In this document: in pieces, positions 33,515-42,802 of the stretch | Position numbering within the stretch: position 1 is the stretch's first letter | How the letters are laid out: the number at the start of each line of letters is the position of its first letter | From: Flavobacterium arcticum | Lineage (GTDB): Bacteria > Bacteroidota > Bacteroidia > Flavobacteriales > Flavobacteriaceae | Assembly: GCF_003344925.1 (NCBI RefSeq) | Contig: NZ_CP031188.1 | Span: 1,114,501 to 1,178,500 of the forward strand | DNA length: 64,000 nt | Direction: 5' to 3' | Notes under the pieces: generated by a model | Seen by the model: the letters and a program-made list of their open reading frames with translations, nothing else | Database searches by the model: none | Told to the model about the DNA's origin: nothing | Program-made: the position numbers and the translations under genes

Positions 33515-36500
33515 CTTTCCTAAAGTAGGTTTGCACCTTTTGGTTAAAATTCGGGCGCAAAGGTAAGGCTTGGCGGTTTAATATCTCTACACTATTTAAA
33601 TATTCTTTCAGTGCGTCAGGAAGTTGGGTAGCCTGATTATTAAACTCTTTTTTATTGGTTTGCGACTGCCTTTTATTCTCTTCGCCTTGTTGCTGTATTG
33701 CTTTATCTAGCTTTAAAAGTTCGTGCTTTAAATTTTGCATACGCTGCATGGTTTCGTTATTAAAACCTTTGTTAAGCAATTGCTTTTCTATCTCTTTCAT
33801 TTGGCGCATGGCATTTTGACCATTACCGCCCATACCTTTCTTTTCTAATTCTTTTTGTAAAGCCTCTCGAAGTTGTTGCTGCTCTTTATATATTTCTAAA
33901 AGCCTTCCTGCATCACCCTCACCTTGTCCTTTACCTTCTCCTGGTTTTCCTTGTTCGCCTTCACCATTTGGCTTACCTTTTTCGCCAGGTTTTCCTTCAC
34001 CTTCTTTCTCCCCTTTTTTCATTCCTTTCTTCATCTCCTCAGATAGCCCTTCTTGCTTTTTAATAATATCTGGAAGTTGCATCCCCTCTCCTTCTCCAGG
34101 CTTAGGTTTCCCCATGCCCATACCTTGCATTTGCATCTGCATACTGTTTAGCATATCGCTAAGCATATCGGCAAGTTTATTTGCCGATGATACGGCATAT
34201 TGCTGATTTGAGACACCACGCGGCACTTGATTATCGGCAAGATCTGTTAATGCTTTACCTACATAGTAATGTACATTACCCACCTCGGTAGTTACCATTT
34301 CGGTGATTTTTGGATTACGAAGTGACAAAGCAAAAATACTATCGTCTACATGTCCAAATTGCTGTTTTAAATCTTGCTGTCTTTTTAGATACTTACTAAA
34401 TGAAGCCGAACGAGAGTTTGAATTTTTAAACTGACCCATCACATCTTCTTGCGAGAAAGAATATGCCAAAAGGTTGTCTAATATTTGGCGAAGCATTTTT
34501 ACATCTTCTTCCATTGTTTCCATTTCACTACTCATCATCATTTGCATCATTTGCCCGCCCATCTTTTTCATCTTCTTTCCAGCCGATTTTTGCTTTGGCT
34601 TGGCTGCATCTTTGTTTTGCTTTTGGAGTTCTTCTTCGGCTTTCTCCATGTCTTCTTCAATGTTTTCCTCTTCGGCTTTATCAGTAGGAATATCCATGGG
34701 TCTTTTTAGCTCCTCGTTTTCTTTTTCAAGAGCGCGCATTTCTTCTTGTAGCTTGTCAAATTCATTATTGATATCATCTTGCTTCTTTGCCGAGTTCTCT
34801 TTGTCTTCTGCAAGCTGTTCTTGTTTTTCGCCTAGTTTTTGTAATTTATCAGCAAGCTGTTCGGCTTTTTTCTCTACATAAAAACGCTTTGTTAGTTCTA
34901 CTAACTGCTCTAAGTTCTTCGTCTGGTTTTTGGCTTTTTGTTTAAACTTGTCTATCTTTTCGGCAAGTTCTTCTTTGTTAATTTTATCGGTAAGTTTTTT
35001 AAGCTCATCTAGCAGTTTCTTATTTTTCTCTGCCTCTTCCTCATTCTTTTCAAGGCGTTTCATTAACTCCTCTTTAAACTCGTCTTTCTTTTCTGGGTTA
35101 AACTGTTCTAAATTATCTTCTAGTTTTTTAGAAAACTCCTTCATCATATCTTCTTGCTGCTTTTGCTTCTTGATAAAGTCTTCTATTTTCTTCTGGTCAT
35201 TAAAGTCTAGCTCGGTCTTCTCTTTATTCATTTTGCGGAGCTTGTCTAGCTCGCTTATTTGTTTGTCTTGATTTTTAATCGACTTTTCTAAGCTATTGAT
35301 GTTGCTGTTTTGTTCCTGTAGTACTTGTTCCTGCTTTTCATCATCGGTTAGCTCTCTGTGAGAAAATACTGAAGACTTCGTACTCTTGTAATTATGTACC
35401 GCATCGTTATCAAATACCTCAAAGTAGTATTCATAGTTAACTCCTGCTGTAATAGCAAGTCCTTCGGGAAAGGTATATATAAACCTGTCGTAGGTATCTT
35501 TTTGAACTAACAGATTGTATTTCTTAGCAGTATCAGGATTATCTTGCGGGTAATAAACTATTTGTAATTTAGTCAACCCATAATCATCAGATACCTGCCC
35601 TACCAGTACCTCTTGTTTTAACTGTAAACTATCGGGAGCAGTAGTTACCGTTATGCTTGGGTGCTGATCTTTTATTGTAGTTATTTGATACTGTAGCTTT
35701 TCGTGATTTTTTATCTTATCATTCGATGTAAGTATCTGATAGTCTGTATTATTAAAGATATTTTTAGATAAACTAAAGTTTTTTTCGCCCAAATTAAAGT
35801 CTGAAGTGCTTTCGCCCGATACCCACTCGATACCTGTGGTAGCTAATGACTCTACTTTCCAAGTTACTTTAGTACCTTCGGGTACAACGGCGTTACCTGT
35901 TCCACGCACAACTTCGGTAGTCTTGCGCAAATAGGCTGGGTAGTTTAGCACCATTTCAAAATTGGTAATAGTAGGCACAGCAATAACATTCAACTCATAG
36001 GGTTGCGATACTACATTGTTTGCCTTTAACTGAAAATCAATATTTTTAGATGGCTTTTCAAATTTATACTGAAACACACCATTACCCATATTCTCTAAAT
36101 AATAATTCTCTTCGCCTATGGTTATCATAGCATTTTCGGGAATTATATTGCCTTGTGTTTTTACCTTAAGTAGAAAATCAGTCTCTTGTTGTGCAGTCAA
36201 GTTTTTATTCAGTACTACAAACTCGAATGGTGCAGGTGGTGCATAGTGCTTGTCATAATGCACTACCCTATCGAAACTTTGCGTAATAACACCACTGTTA
36301 CCGCTTAGCATAAAAAATAGTATCAGCAATAATGGTACCGCCGCATAAGGAACGTATTTTAAATTCTTTTTAAAATTAACGGCATTAGTAAATGGTACGG
36401 GTTGTAAACCGTTAGCCTTTTGTTCTATAGATGCAGCTAATAATTCTGATTGGTGCGATTGCCCACTTAGTTGTAAAAAATTGGTTAGCTTATCTGATAC

Positions 36501-36809
36501 CTCAGCAAAGTGATTGCCTATTATAGCTGATGCTTGATTGTAATTAATTCCTTTTTGAAGTTTAAACAATTTAAACAACGGAAAAAGTATGAAACGAAAA
36601 AGTAAAAATACCTCTACCGCAATAAATACCCAAAACAATGCCGTTCGTCCGCCTTGTGGCAACCACAGGAAATATTCGACTAGTAGTGTAACTATAAAAT
36701 ACAACAGCCCAAGCGCTACAAAAAATATACTACCACGAATAAGCTCATTAGTATAATACTTTTTTATAAAGTCTTCTAGCTTTTGATATATGATGTTTTT
36801 TGCTTCCAA
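33507..36809 (-). CDS. DUF4175 family membrane protein with long coiled coil
   Basis: A 1100-residue protein of the DUF4175 type. Two membrane helices near the N-terminus (FFVALGLLYFIVTLLVEYFL; FWVFIAVEVFLLFRFILFPL) and a third near residue 155 (VPLLLILFFMLSG) are followed by beta-rich segments with DYGLTKLQIVYYPQDNP. From about residue 490 to 760 runs a very charged coiled coil (Glu, Lys, Gln). A Met/Gln/Gly-rich zone with low-complexity GEGxGKPGE repeats follows at about 920-985, and a last helical segment ends the protein. Function unknown; a periplasmic or membrane structural role is plausible. It is the first gene of the operon ahead of ybeY and mnmG. Confidence 0.88.
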   Translation of the reverse strand: MEAKNIIYQKLEDFIKKYYTNELIRGSIFFVALGLLYFIVTLLVEYFLWLPQGGRTALFWVFIAVEVFLLFRFILFPLFKLFKLQKGINYNQASAIIGNHFAEVSDKLTNFLQLSGQSHQSELLAASIEQKANGLQPVPFTNAVNFKKNLKYVPYAAVPLLLILFFMLSGNSGVITQSFDRVVHYDKHYAPPAPFEFVVLNKNLTAQQETDFLLKVKTQGNIIPENAMITIGEENYYLENMGNGVFQYKFEKPSKNIDFQLKANNVVSQPYELNVIAVPTITNFEMVLNYPAYLRKTTEVVRGTGNAVVPEGTKVTWKVESLATTGIEWVSGESTSDFNLGEKNFSLSKNIFNNTDYQILTSNDKIKNHEKLQYQITTIKDQHPSITVTTAPDSLQLKQEVLVGQVSDDYGLTKLQIVYYPQDNPDTAKKYNLLVQKDTYDRFIYTFPEGLAITAGVNYEYYFEVFDNDAVHNYKSTKSSVFSHRELTDDEKQEQVLQEQNSNINSLEKSIKNQDKQISELDKLRKMNKEKTELDFNDQKKIEDFIKKQKQQEDMMKEFSKKLEDNLEQFNPEKKDEFKEELMKRLEKNEEEAEKNKKLLDELKKLTDKINKEELAEKIDKFKQKAKNQTKNLEQLVELTKRFYVEKKAEQLADKLQKLGEKQEQLAEDKENSAKKQDDINNEFDKLQEEMRALEKENEELKRPMDIPTDKAEEENIEEDMEKAEEELQKQNKDAAKPKQKSAGKKMKKMGGQMMQMMMSSEMETMEEDVKMLRQILDNLLAYSFSQEDVMGQFKNSNSRSASFSKYLKRQQDLKQQFGHVDDSIFALSLRNPKITEMVTTEVGNVHYYVGKALTDLADNQVPRGVSNQQYAVSSANKLADMLSDMLNSMQMQMQGMGMGKPKPGEGEGMQLPDIIKKQEGLSEEMKKGMKKGEKEGEGKPGEKGKPNGEGEQGKPGEGKGQGEGDAGRLLEIYKEQQQLREALQKELEKKGMGGNGQNAMRQMKEIEKQLLNKGFNNETMQRMQNLKHELLKLDKAIQQQGEENKRQSQTNKKEFNNQATQLPDALKEYLNSVEILNRQALPLRPNFNQKVQTYFRKDD

Positions 36810-36968
36810 ATTATTGACAATTGTTAATAACTGATAAAATTACAATTTATATTGAATAGATAAACGTTAAATATCGGTTTATATGGATGATAGCTTTTTA
36901 TTAAAACAACTTATTATAAGCCTACTGTAATACAACTGCAAAATAGCTGCCAAAAATACATGGAGCAG

Positions 36969-36991
36969 TACAATTCATAATTGTATATTTG
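36969..36991 (+). promoter_or_regulatory. gltX promoter -7 element within a small palindrome
   Basis: TATATTTG (36984-36991) matches TAnnTTTG. TACAATT-CAT-AATTGTA (36969-36985) is a perfect 7-bp inverted repeat that overlaps its left end and might be an operator. The gltX ATG follows 18 bp after the -7 element. Confidence 0.5.
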
Positions 36992-37009
36992 CGTCAAAAC
37001 TTAGTAACA

Positions 37010-38524
37010 ATGTCAAGACCAGTACGTGTGCGTTTTGCACCAAGCCCTACGGGACCGCTACATATAGGTGGTGTGCGCACTGCCCTATTTAACTATCTAT
37101 TTGCCAAAAAACATAATGGTGTATTCTACCTAAGAATAGAAGATACCGACCAAAATCGCTATGTGCCAGGAGCTGAAGACTATATTATTGAAGCGCTGAA
37201 CTGGTGCGGAATACCATTTGACGAAGGCGTGGGTAAAGAAGGAAAATTTGGACCGTACCGCCAAAGTGAGCGTAAAGCAATGTATAAAGACTATGCACAA
37301 CAGCTTGTTGATACCGGATGGGCTTATTATGCTTTTGATACTGCCGAGTCACTAGACGCTGCACGAAAAGAAGCCGAAAGCAAAGGCGAAACTTTTATAT
37401 ACAACCATACTAACCGCGAAAAGCTGGTTAACTCGCTACATCTTAATGAAGAAGACGTAAAGCAACGTATTGCTAATGGCGATGACTATATTATACGCTT
37501 TAAAATGCCTGTGGGCGAAACTATAGTTTTGAACGATATGGTAAGAGGCGAAGTAAAATTTGAATCGTCGTTACTTGATGATAAAGTATTGTTTAAAAGT
37601 GATGGTATGCCTACCTATCACCTTGCTAACATTGTAGATGATTACCTTATGGAAACATCGCACGTTATTCGTGGTGAAGAGTGGTTGCCTTCGCTCCCAC
37701 TCCATGTGCTTTTATATAAAGCCTTTGGATGGGAAGCTCCAGAGTTTGCACACCTGCCATTAATATTAAAACCTGTGGGTAACGGTAAACTAAGCAAACG
37801 CGATGGCGATAAATTTGGTTTCCCTGTATTCCCGTTACAATGGGATAATGAAGATGGTACATCGTCTATGGGGTATAGAGAAGAAGGCTATTTACCTGAA
37901 ACCGTTGTTAACTACTTAGCTTTATTAGGCTGGAACAATGGTGATGACCGTGAGTATTTTACGCTAGAAGAGTTAATACAAACGTTTGATATTAATAAAG
38001 TACAAAAAGCAGGTGCCAAGTTTGACCCTGCCAAGATAAAATCGATGAACCATCATTATATACAGCAAGTTGACGATGCTGTATTAGCTGAACAATTTAT
38101 GCCAATACTTACAAGTAAAGGTATAAATGAGCCAATAGAAAAGGTAACAAAAATTGTAGGTATTGTTAAAGAACGTGCTAACTTTCCTAATGAGTTATGG
38201 GACTTGAGTAGTTACTTTTTTATACCTCCTACTAGCTATGACGAAAAGGCTGCCGCTAAACAATGGAAGCCTACTACTAATGATATATTGACTCAGCTAG
38301 TAACTGTACTACAAAACACCGAAGATTTTTCATCGGCTAACATAGAAACCGTTGCAAAAGCTTGGATGGAAGAAAAAGAGCTAGGTATGGGCAAAGTTAT
38401 GCCATCATTACGTTTAAGCCTTGTGGGAGAGATGAAAGGTTCTCACGTATTTGATATTATGGAAATTATTGGAAAAGAAGATACCATAAACCGAATTAAC
38501 AAAGCAGTTACTACATTATCATAA
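37010..38524 (+). CDS. gltX: glutamate--tRNA ligase
   Basis: A 504-residue class I aminoacyl-tRNA synthetase from the chosen start. The HIGH-type motif is in FAPSPTGPLHIGGVRTALFN, and the KMSKS-type motif is KLSKRDGDKFG. A TTG start at 36989 would add seven residues, but it falls inside the promoter; the ATG at 37010 gives MSRPVRVRFAPSPTG as in homologues. glnS is encoded separately at 40989-42671, so this enzyme probably charges only tRNA-Glu. It is monocistronic with a terminator behind it. Confidence 0.97.
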   Translation: MSRPVRVRFAPSPTGPLHIGGVRTALFNYLFAKKHNGVFYLRIEDTDQNRYVPGAEDYIIEALNWCGIPFDEGVGKEGKFGPYRQSERKAMYKDYAQQLVDTGWAYYAFDTAESLDAARKEAESKGETFIYNHTNREKLVNSLHLNEEDVKQRIANGDDYIIRFKMPVGETIVLNDMVRGEVKFESSLLDDKVLFKSDGMPTYHLANIVDDYLMETSHVIRGEEWLPSLPLHVLLYKAFGWEAPEFAHLPLILKPVGNGKLSKRDGDKFGFPVFPLQWDNEDGTSSMGYREEGYLPETVVNYLALLGWNNGDDREYFTLEELIQTFDINKVQKAGAKFDPAKIKSMNHHYIQQVDDAVLAEQFMPILTSKGINEPIEKVTKIVGIVKERANFPNELWDLSSYFFIPPTSYDEKAAAKQWKPTTNDILTQLVTVLQNTEDFSSANIETVAKAWMEEKELGMGKVMPSLRLSLVGEMKGSHVFDIMEIIGKEDTINRINKAVTTLS

Positions 38525-38549
38525 AAAATAAATAGCATTTTATAAAATT

Positions 38550-38576
38550 AACCTCCTATAATGGGAGGTTTTTTTA
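38550..38576 (+). terminator. gltX terminator
   Basis: AACCTCC (38550-38556) pairs with GGAGGTT (38564-38570), followed by a T-run, 26 bp after the stop codon. Confidence 0.8.
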
Positions 38577-38685
38577 TGCTTTACAGTAATAGTACGATTA
38601 CTATGTAACATTTGCATACCTTTATATACTTATCTAGTAGTGATCATTTATTTTTTAACCAACCAATTTAAAAACAAACTATATT

Positions 38686-39696
38686 ATGGAAAATGCAGGT
38701 CTTTTTCTATTTCTTTTCTTAGCCTTAATTGTCTTATTTCTATCCTTTTTTACCGTAAAACAGCAAACAGCAGCTATTGTAGAGCGTTTCGGGAAGTTTC
38801 TTAGCATTCGTCAAGCAGGTTTACACTTAAAAATACCTGTTATTGATAAAATATCAGGTCGTATAAACCTAAAAATACAGCAGCTTGATGTTATTATCGA
38901 AACAAAAACAAAAGAGAATGTATTTGTAAAAATGAAAGTTTCGGTACAGTTTAAAGTTATACAAGACAAAGCATACGAAGCATTTTATAAACTAGAGTAT
39001 CCTCACGACCAAATAACATCATACGTGTTTGACGTGGTGCGTGCCGAAGTGCCTAAACTGAAACTGGATGATGTTTTTGAGCGTAAAGATGATATTGCCG
39101 TTGCTGTAAAAAGAGAGCTTAACGAAGCTATGACTTTATATGGCTATGATATTATAAACACACTAATAACAGATATTGACCCAGATATTCAGGTAAAAAA
39201 TGCCATGAACCGTATTAATGCTGCTGATAGAGAGAAATCAGCCGCAGAGTATGAAGCTGAAGCATCTAGAATACGTATTGTAGCTAAAGCTAAAGCAGAA
39301 GCAGAAAGCAAAAGACTACAAGGACAAGGTATTGCTGACCAACGTAGAGAAATAGCTCGCGGACTGGTAGAAAGTGTAGATGTACTTAACCGTGTGGGTA
39401 TCAATTCTCAAGAAGCCTCTGCGCTTATTGTGGTTACACAACACTATGATACTTTACAAGCTATAGGTGCAGATACTAACTCTAACCTGATACTATTGCC
39501 TAACTCTCCACAAGCAGGTAGCGATATGCTTAACAATATGGTAGCATCTTTTACAGCATCTAACCAAGTGGGCGAAGCAATGAAGCGCGGTAATGAGAAA
39601 AGAATAGAGCAAGAGCGAAAAGATGCACAACCCTTACCTCCTAAACCAACTTCGGGATATGATGATGAGGACGAGAGTGAAGAAACTGATGAATAG
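38686..39696 (+). CDS. SPFH/stomatin-like membrane protein (QmcA type)
   Basis: A 336-residue protein with one N-terminal membrane helix (LFLFLFLALIVLFLSFFTV) and an SPFH domain at about residues 25-190: QQTAAIVERFGKFLSIRQAG, LDVIIETKTKENVFVKM and YVFDVVRAEVPKLKLDDVFE. A coiled coil rich in Ala, Glu and Lys follows (EAEASRIRIVAKAKAEAESK), then a conserved C-terminal helix region and an acidic tail. SPFH proteins form membrane-attached rings and cage-like assemblies involved in membrane order and proteolysis. No NfeD partner gene is adjacent. Confidence 0.92.
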   Translation: MENAGLFLFLFLALIVLFLSFFTVKQQTAAIVERFGKFLSIRQAGLHLKIPVIDKISGRINLKIQQLDVIIETKTKENVFVKMKVSVQFKVIQDKAYEAFYKLEYPHDQITSYVFDVVRAEVPKLKLDDVFERKDDIAVAVKRELNEAMTLYGYDIINTLITDIDPDIQVKNAMNRINAADREKSAAEYEAEASRIRIVAKAKAEAESKRLQGQGIADQRREIARGLVESVDVLNRVGINSQEASALIVVTQHYDTLQAIGADTNSNLILLPNSPQAGSDMLNNMVASFTASNQVGEAMKRGNEKRIEQERKDAQPLPPKPTSGYDDEDESEETDE

Positions 39697-39714
39697 ATAG
39701 ATTCTATAATAAAT

Positions 39715-39747
39715 AAAAAAAGTGCCAATTACATTGGCACTTTTTTT
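39715..39747. terminator. bidirectional terminator between SPFH gene and the small membrane-stress genes
   Basis: AGTGCCAAT-TAC-ATTGGCACT, extended by A7 and T7 runs, lies between the convergent genes ending at 39696 and 39746. Confidence 0.9.
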
Positions 39748-39988
39748 ATTTAAATATCTTTTTAAAAATGAGCGTGAGTGCTGCATTTTTTAAAGGTCCT
39801 GATAACATAGATAAAAAGCTAAATATTTTAGCAGGTGTTTTACCAATAAGGTTTTCAGGCTCAAAACTTTCTTTAGTTGTAGCTAGTTCTCTTTTAAACC
39901 TGTAGTAAGAAAGATCTTTTTCAACCTTCATTACTTCAAGATCTCTATCTATATCATTAAATGTTGTATATACTTTGCCAGATTCCAT
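39746..39988 (-). CDS. small hypothetical protein
   Basis: An 80-residue basic protein: YTTFNDIDRDLEVMKVEKDL followed by SYYRFKRELATTKESFEPEN and a hydrophobic, lysine-ending tail. It resembles small proteins that accompany YtxH and holin-like genes in flavobacteria (possibly the DUF6327 group, from memory and not certain). Its start lies 2 bp after the stop of the holin-like gene, so it is the third gene of a three-gene minus-strand unit. Probably a peripheral membrane-associated partner. Confidence 0.7.
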   Translation of the reverse strand: MESGKVYTTFNDIDRDLEVMKVEKDLSYYRFKRELATTKESFEPENLIGKTPAKIFSFLSMLSGPLKNAALTLIFKKIFK

Positions 39989-39990
39989 AA

Positions 39991-40344
39991 TTAGTCGTCT
40001 TTTAAAAATATTTTAGAAAAATTGGCAATAAGTGGTCCGTCAACAATTTTATTTCTCATTTTATATACAATAAAAGCCAACAGTAAATAAAAAACTCCTA
40101 CAATTAAGAAACCATAACCATAATTACCTAATGCTTCTCCTAAAGCAAAAGCACCTGCAAACGAAAAGAAAAATAATACTAATAACAATAGTGTACCAAG
40201 CAACAAAGCTTTAGCCACCATTACATTGGTTTTCATAAACATCTTAAAAGCCAAAAGCTTGTAATATTTTACATTAGCGTTAAATACCTCTTCGCCTTGT
40301 GCTTTTAGATCTTCAATATTTTCTTTTACTTCTTCAAATGCCAT
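39991..40344 (-). CDS. phage-holin-superfamily-like membrane protein
   Basis: A 117-residue protein with two central membrane helices (LLLGTLLLLVLFFFSFAGAF and YGYGFLIVGVFYLLLAFIVY) between a charged amphipathic N-terminal helix and a basic C-terminus. This is the layout of the holin-superfamily III/YqjE-like proteins that accompany YtxH genes in Bacteroidota. No lysis gene or phage gene is near, so a lytic role is unlikely. It lies 18 bp after the YtxH gene and 2 bp before the small third gene. Confidence 0.78.
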   Translation of the reverse strand: MAFEEVKENIEDLKAQGEEVFNANVKYYKLLAFKMFMKTNVMVAKALLLGTLLLLVLFFFSFAGAFALGEALGNYGYGFLIVGVFYLLLAFIVYKMRNKIVDGPLIANFSKIFLKDD

Positions 40345-40362
40345 AATAGCCTTTATATATTA

Positions 40363-40677
40363 TTATTTTGTAGCTGCTTTAAGCTCTTGTAATTTTTTTT
40401 CGAGTGTAGCAATAACATCATCTGTTTTCTCTTCTACATTTGCTACAAGTCTATCGATACCAACTTCTAAATCTTCTTTAGATGAACCAAACTTGCCTTT
40501 TACTTGCTCGCTAAGTTCGTGAAGTTTATCGTGCAATTCATCTTTTTTAGAATCATAACCCTCTTTAATTCTCTTTCTTGTTTTGCTTCCCTCATCAGGA
40601 GCAAATAATATTCCCACTACTGCACCTATAGCTGCACCTGCAACCATTGCTACTAATGTATCTGTTTTACCTGACAT
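40363..40677 (-). CDS. YtxH domain-containing protein
   Basis: A 104-residue protein. One glycine/alanine-rich membrane segment (LVAMVAGAAIGAVVGILFAP) is followed directly by DEGSKTRKRIKEGYD, the YtxH signature, and then a long amphipathic helix. YtxH proteins are general-stress proteins in Bacillus; here the gene heads a three-gene unit with the holin-like and 80-residue genes. On the minus strand a TATCTTTA element near 40717-40724 could be its promoter. Confidence 0.88.
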   Translation of the reverse strand: MSGKTDTLVAMVAGAAIGAVVGILFAPDEGSKTRKRIKEGYDSKKDELHDKLHELSEQVKGKFGSSKEDLEVGIDRLVANVEEKTDDVIATLEKKLQELKAATK

Positions 40678-40938
40678 AATTTTTAGTTTTTTTAAGTTAT
40701 CTAATTTATTTTATATAAAGATACTCACTTTAACATTTGTAGGATGTTAACAGGTAGTTAATTGAAATATAAACTATGTGAAAACTTAAATAATGAGCTT
40801 ATATAAACTATTATTGCCGCAAACACACAAATACATTAATCTAAATAAATAATAGATTAGAACGCTTTAAATAAAGCCGTTTTTTATAAAAAATAATTAT
40901 ACAACATCACTACACTATTAGGAATAGTAATAATAAAC
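40678..40938. other. AT-rich gap between ytxH-type gene and glnS
   Basis: No open reading frame with coding character is seen here. It should hold the ytxH promoter on the minus strand at the left. Near 40861-40888 an imperfect hairpin (AACGCTTT and AAAGCCGTT) is followed on the plus strand by TTTTTTA and could end an unidentified plus-strand transcript. Otherwise nothing is recognised. Confidence 0.5.
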
Positions 40939-40964
40939 AAACAGCCTGCATTAGCAGGCTGTTT
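40939..40964 (-). terminator. glnS terminator
   Basis: A perfect 11-bp stem AAACAGCCTGC/GCAGGCTGTTT with a 4-nt loop, T-rich on the minus strand, 25 bp after the glnS stop. Confidence 0.85.
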
Positions 40965-40988
40965 ATAAATAAAATTTATTATAGTAAT

Positions 40989-42671
40989 TTACTTACTTTC
41001 TACTTTTGTCCAAGTATCTCTAAGTCCTACTGTTTTGTTAAAAACAATTTTCTCTGGAGTAGTATCTCTATCTACGCAGAAATAACCCAGTCTTTGAAAT
41101 TGAAATTGTTCGCCATCTTTAACATCTTTAAGACTTGGCTCTAGATAACCTGTAATAACCTCTAGCGAATTTGGGTTTATGTAACTCTTAAAGTCAACCT
41201 CTTTATCGCCATCAGGGTTTTCGTTAGTAAATAGCCTGTCATATATTCTTATCTCTGCTGGTATAGCGTGTTGTATAGATACCCAGTGTAGTGTACCTTT
41301 TACTTTTCGCATACTCGCTTCGCTACCGCTACCACTACGGCTATCGGCATCATAAGTACAATGTATCTCTGTAATGTTACCTTCACTATCTTTTACAACG
41401 CTTTCTCCTTTTATAATGTAGGCATTTTTAAGGCGTACCTCTTTACCTAGTGTAAGACGGAAATATTTGCGAGAAGCCTCTTCCATAAAGTCTTCACGCT
41501 CTATATAAAGCTCTTTAGAGAATGGTACTTTTCTAGATCCTGCGCTTTCATCTTCAGGGCTATTTTCGGCATCAAGCCACTCTTCTTCTCCTTCTGGATA
41601 ATTATCTATAACCAGTTTTACAGGATCTAAAACTGCCATAACACGCGGTGCTGTCTTGTTTAAATCTTCGCGAACACAAAATTCTAATAACGATACATCT
41701 ACAAGGTTAGTACGCTTAGCAATACCTATGGTATCGGCAAAATTACGGATAGACATAGGAGTATATCCTCTGCGTCGCAACCCTGATATGGTAGACATAC
41801 GAGGGTCGTCCCAGCCTGTTACATGACCTTCTTGAACCAGTTGCAATAGCTTACGTTTACTCACAACGGTATGGCTTAGGTTTCTACGGGCAAATTCGCG
41901 CTGTTTAGGGCGTGTTTGGTTGTCATCATATACTTGGTCTAAGAACCAGTCATAAAGCTCTCTATGCATCGAAAATTCGAGTGTACAAAATGAGTGCGAT
42001 ACGCTTTCTATATAATCACTCTCACCATGTGCCCAGTCATACATAGGGTATATGTGCCATGAATCGCCTGTGCGGTGGTGGTGTTTGTTTAATATTCTAT
42101 ACATAATAGGGTCGCGCATCAACATATTAGATGATGCCATATCTATTTTAGCCCTAAGTACATGGCTTCCTTCAGGAAACTCACCATTTTTCATTTTCTC
42201 GAAAAGCTCAAGGTTCTCTTCTACCGATCTATTTCTGTATGGACTATTAGTACCTGGTTGTGTAGGTGTACCTTTTTGCTTAGCCATATCTTCACTACTT
42301 TGGCTATCTATATAAGCAAGACCACGCTGTATAAAATTGACTGCCCAGTCGTATAGTTGTTGGAAATAATCAGAGGCATAGCGTTCTTCTGCCCACTCAT
42401 ACCCTAGCCATTCTATATCGCGTTTAATGGCATCTACATACTCCTGCTCTTCTTTTGCAGGGTTTGTATCATCAAAACGCAAGTTTACGGGTGCGTTATA
42501 TTTTAGTCCTAAACCAAAGTTAAGGCATATAGAGCTGGCATGCCCAACGTGCAGGTAACCATTAGGTTCTGGCGGGAAACGGAAACGGAGTTCGTCCTGC
42601 TGAAGTCCTTTTTTAAGGTCTTCTTCTATTATAAGTTCAATAAAATTGAGCGATCTTTCTTCGTTTGACAT
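40989..42671 (-). CDS. glnS: glutamine--tRNA ligase
   Basis: A 560-residue class I synthetase that charges tRNA-Gln directly. The HIGH motif is in FPPEPNGYLHVGHASSICLN, the KMSKS-type motif is TVVSKRKLLQLV, and the GlnRS segment GWDDPRMSTISGLRRRGYTP follows. The C-terminal half is the beta-barrel anticodon-binding domain. Having GlnRS means the transamidation route for Gln-tRNA is not required. The promoter -7 element is TAACTTTG on the minus strand (42697-42704). It is divergent from folB. Confidence 0.97.
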   Translation of the reverse strand: MSNEERSLNFIELIIEEDLKKGLQQDELRFRFPPEPNGYLHVGHASSICLNFGLGLKYNAPVNLRFDDTNPAKEEQEYVDAIKRDIEWLGYEWAEERYASDYFQQLYDWAVNFIQRGLAYIDSQSSEDMAKQKGTPTQPGTNSPYRNRSVEENLELFEKMKNGEFPEGSHVLRAKIDMASSNMLMRDPIMYRILNKHHHRTGDSWHIYPMYDWAHGESDYIESVSHSFCTLEFSMHRELYDWFLDQVYDDNQTRPKQREFARRNLSHTVVSKRKLLQLVQEGHVTGWDDPRMSTISGLRRRGYTPMSIRNFADTIGIAKRTNLVDVSLLEFCVREDLNKTAPRVMAVLDPVKLVIDNYPEGEEEWLDAENSPEDESAGSRKVPFSKELYIEREDFMEEASRKYFRLTLGKEVRLKNAYIIKGESVVKDSEGNITEIHCTYDADSRSGSGSEASMRKVKGTLHWVSIQHAIPAEIRIYDRLFTNENPDGDKEVDFKSYINPNSLEVITGYLEPSLKDVKDGEQFQFQRLGYFCVDRDTTPEKIVFNKTVGLRDTWTKVESK

Positions 42672-42696
42672 ATAATGTGGTGTATTTCAAGTGGTG

Positions 42697-42704
42697 CAAA
42701 GTTA
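42697..42704 (-). promoter_or_regulatory. glnS promoter -7 element
   Basis: On the minus strand TAACTTTG matches TAnnTTTG, 25 bp upstream of the glnS ATG. Confidence 0.55.
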
Positions 42705-42802
42705 TTCAAAAAAAGCAGATAAAAAGGATGCGTTTAAAAGTTTTAAACTGCAAAATAAAGCCAAGAAATGTTTATTTTTACAAAAGGAAATATATTTATA
42801 TT

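Noticed and set aside
34474..34881. Ser/Phe/Cys-rich open frames on the plus strand within the DUF4175 gene
   Set aside because: They are shadows of the Glu/Lys-rich coiled-coil region read backwards; no promoter or sensible domain.
39991..40344. Prophage remnant suggested by the holin-like gene
   Set aside because: No endolysin, structural or integrase gene nearby; the YtxH neighbour points to a chromosomal stress unit.
42665..42802. Upstream extension of folB
   Set aside because: The added 46 residues are basic and unlike dihydroneopterin aldolase, and they overlap the glnS promoter region.
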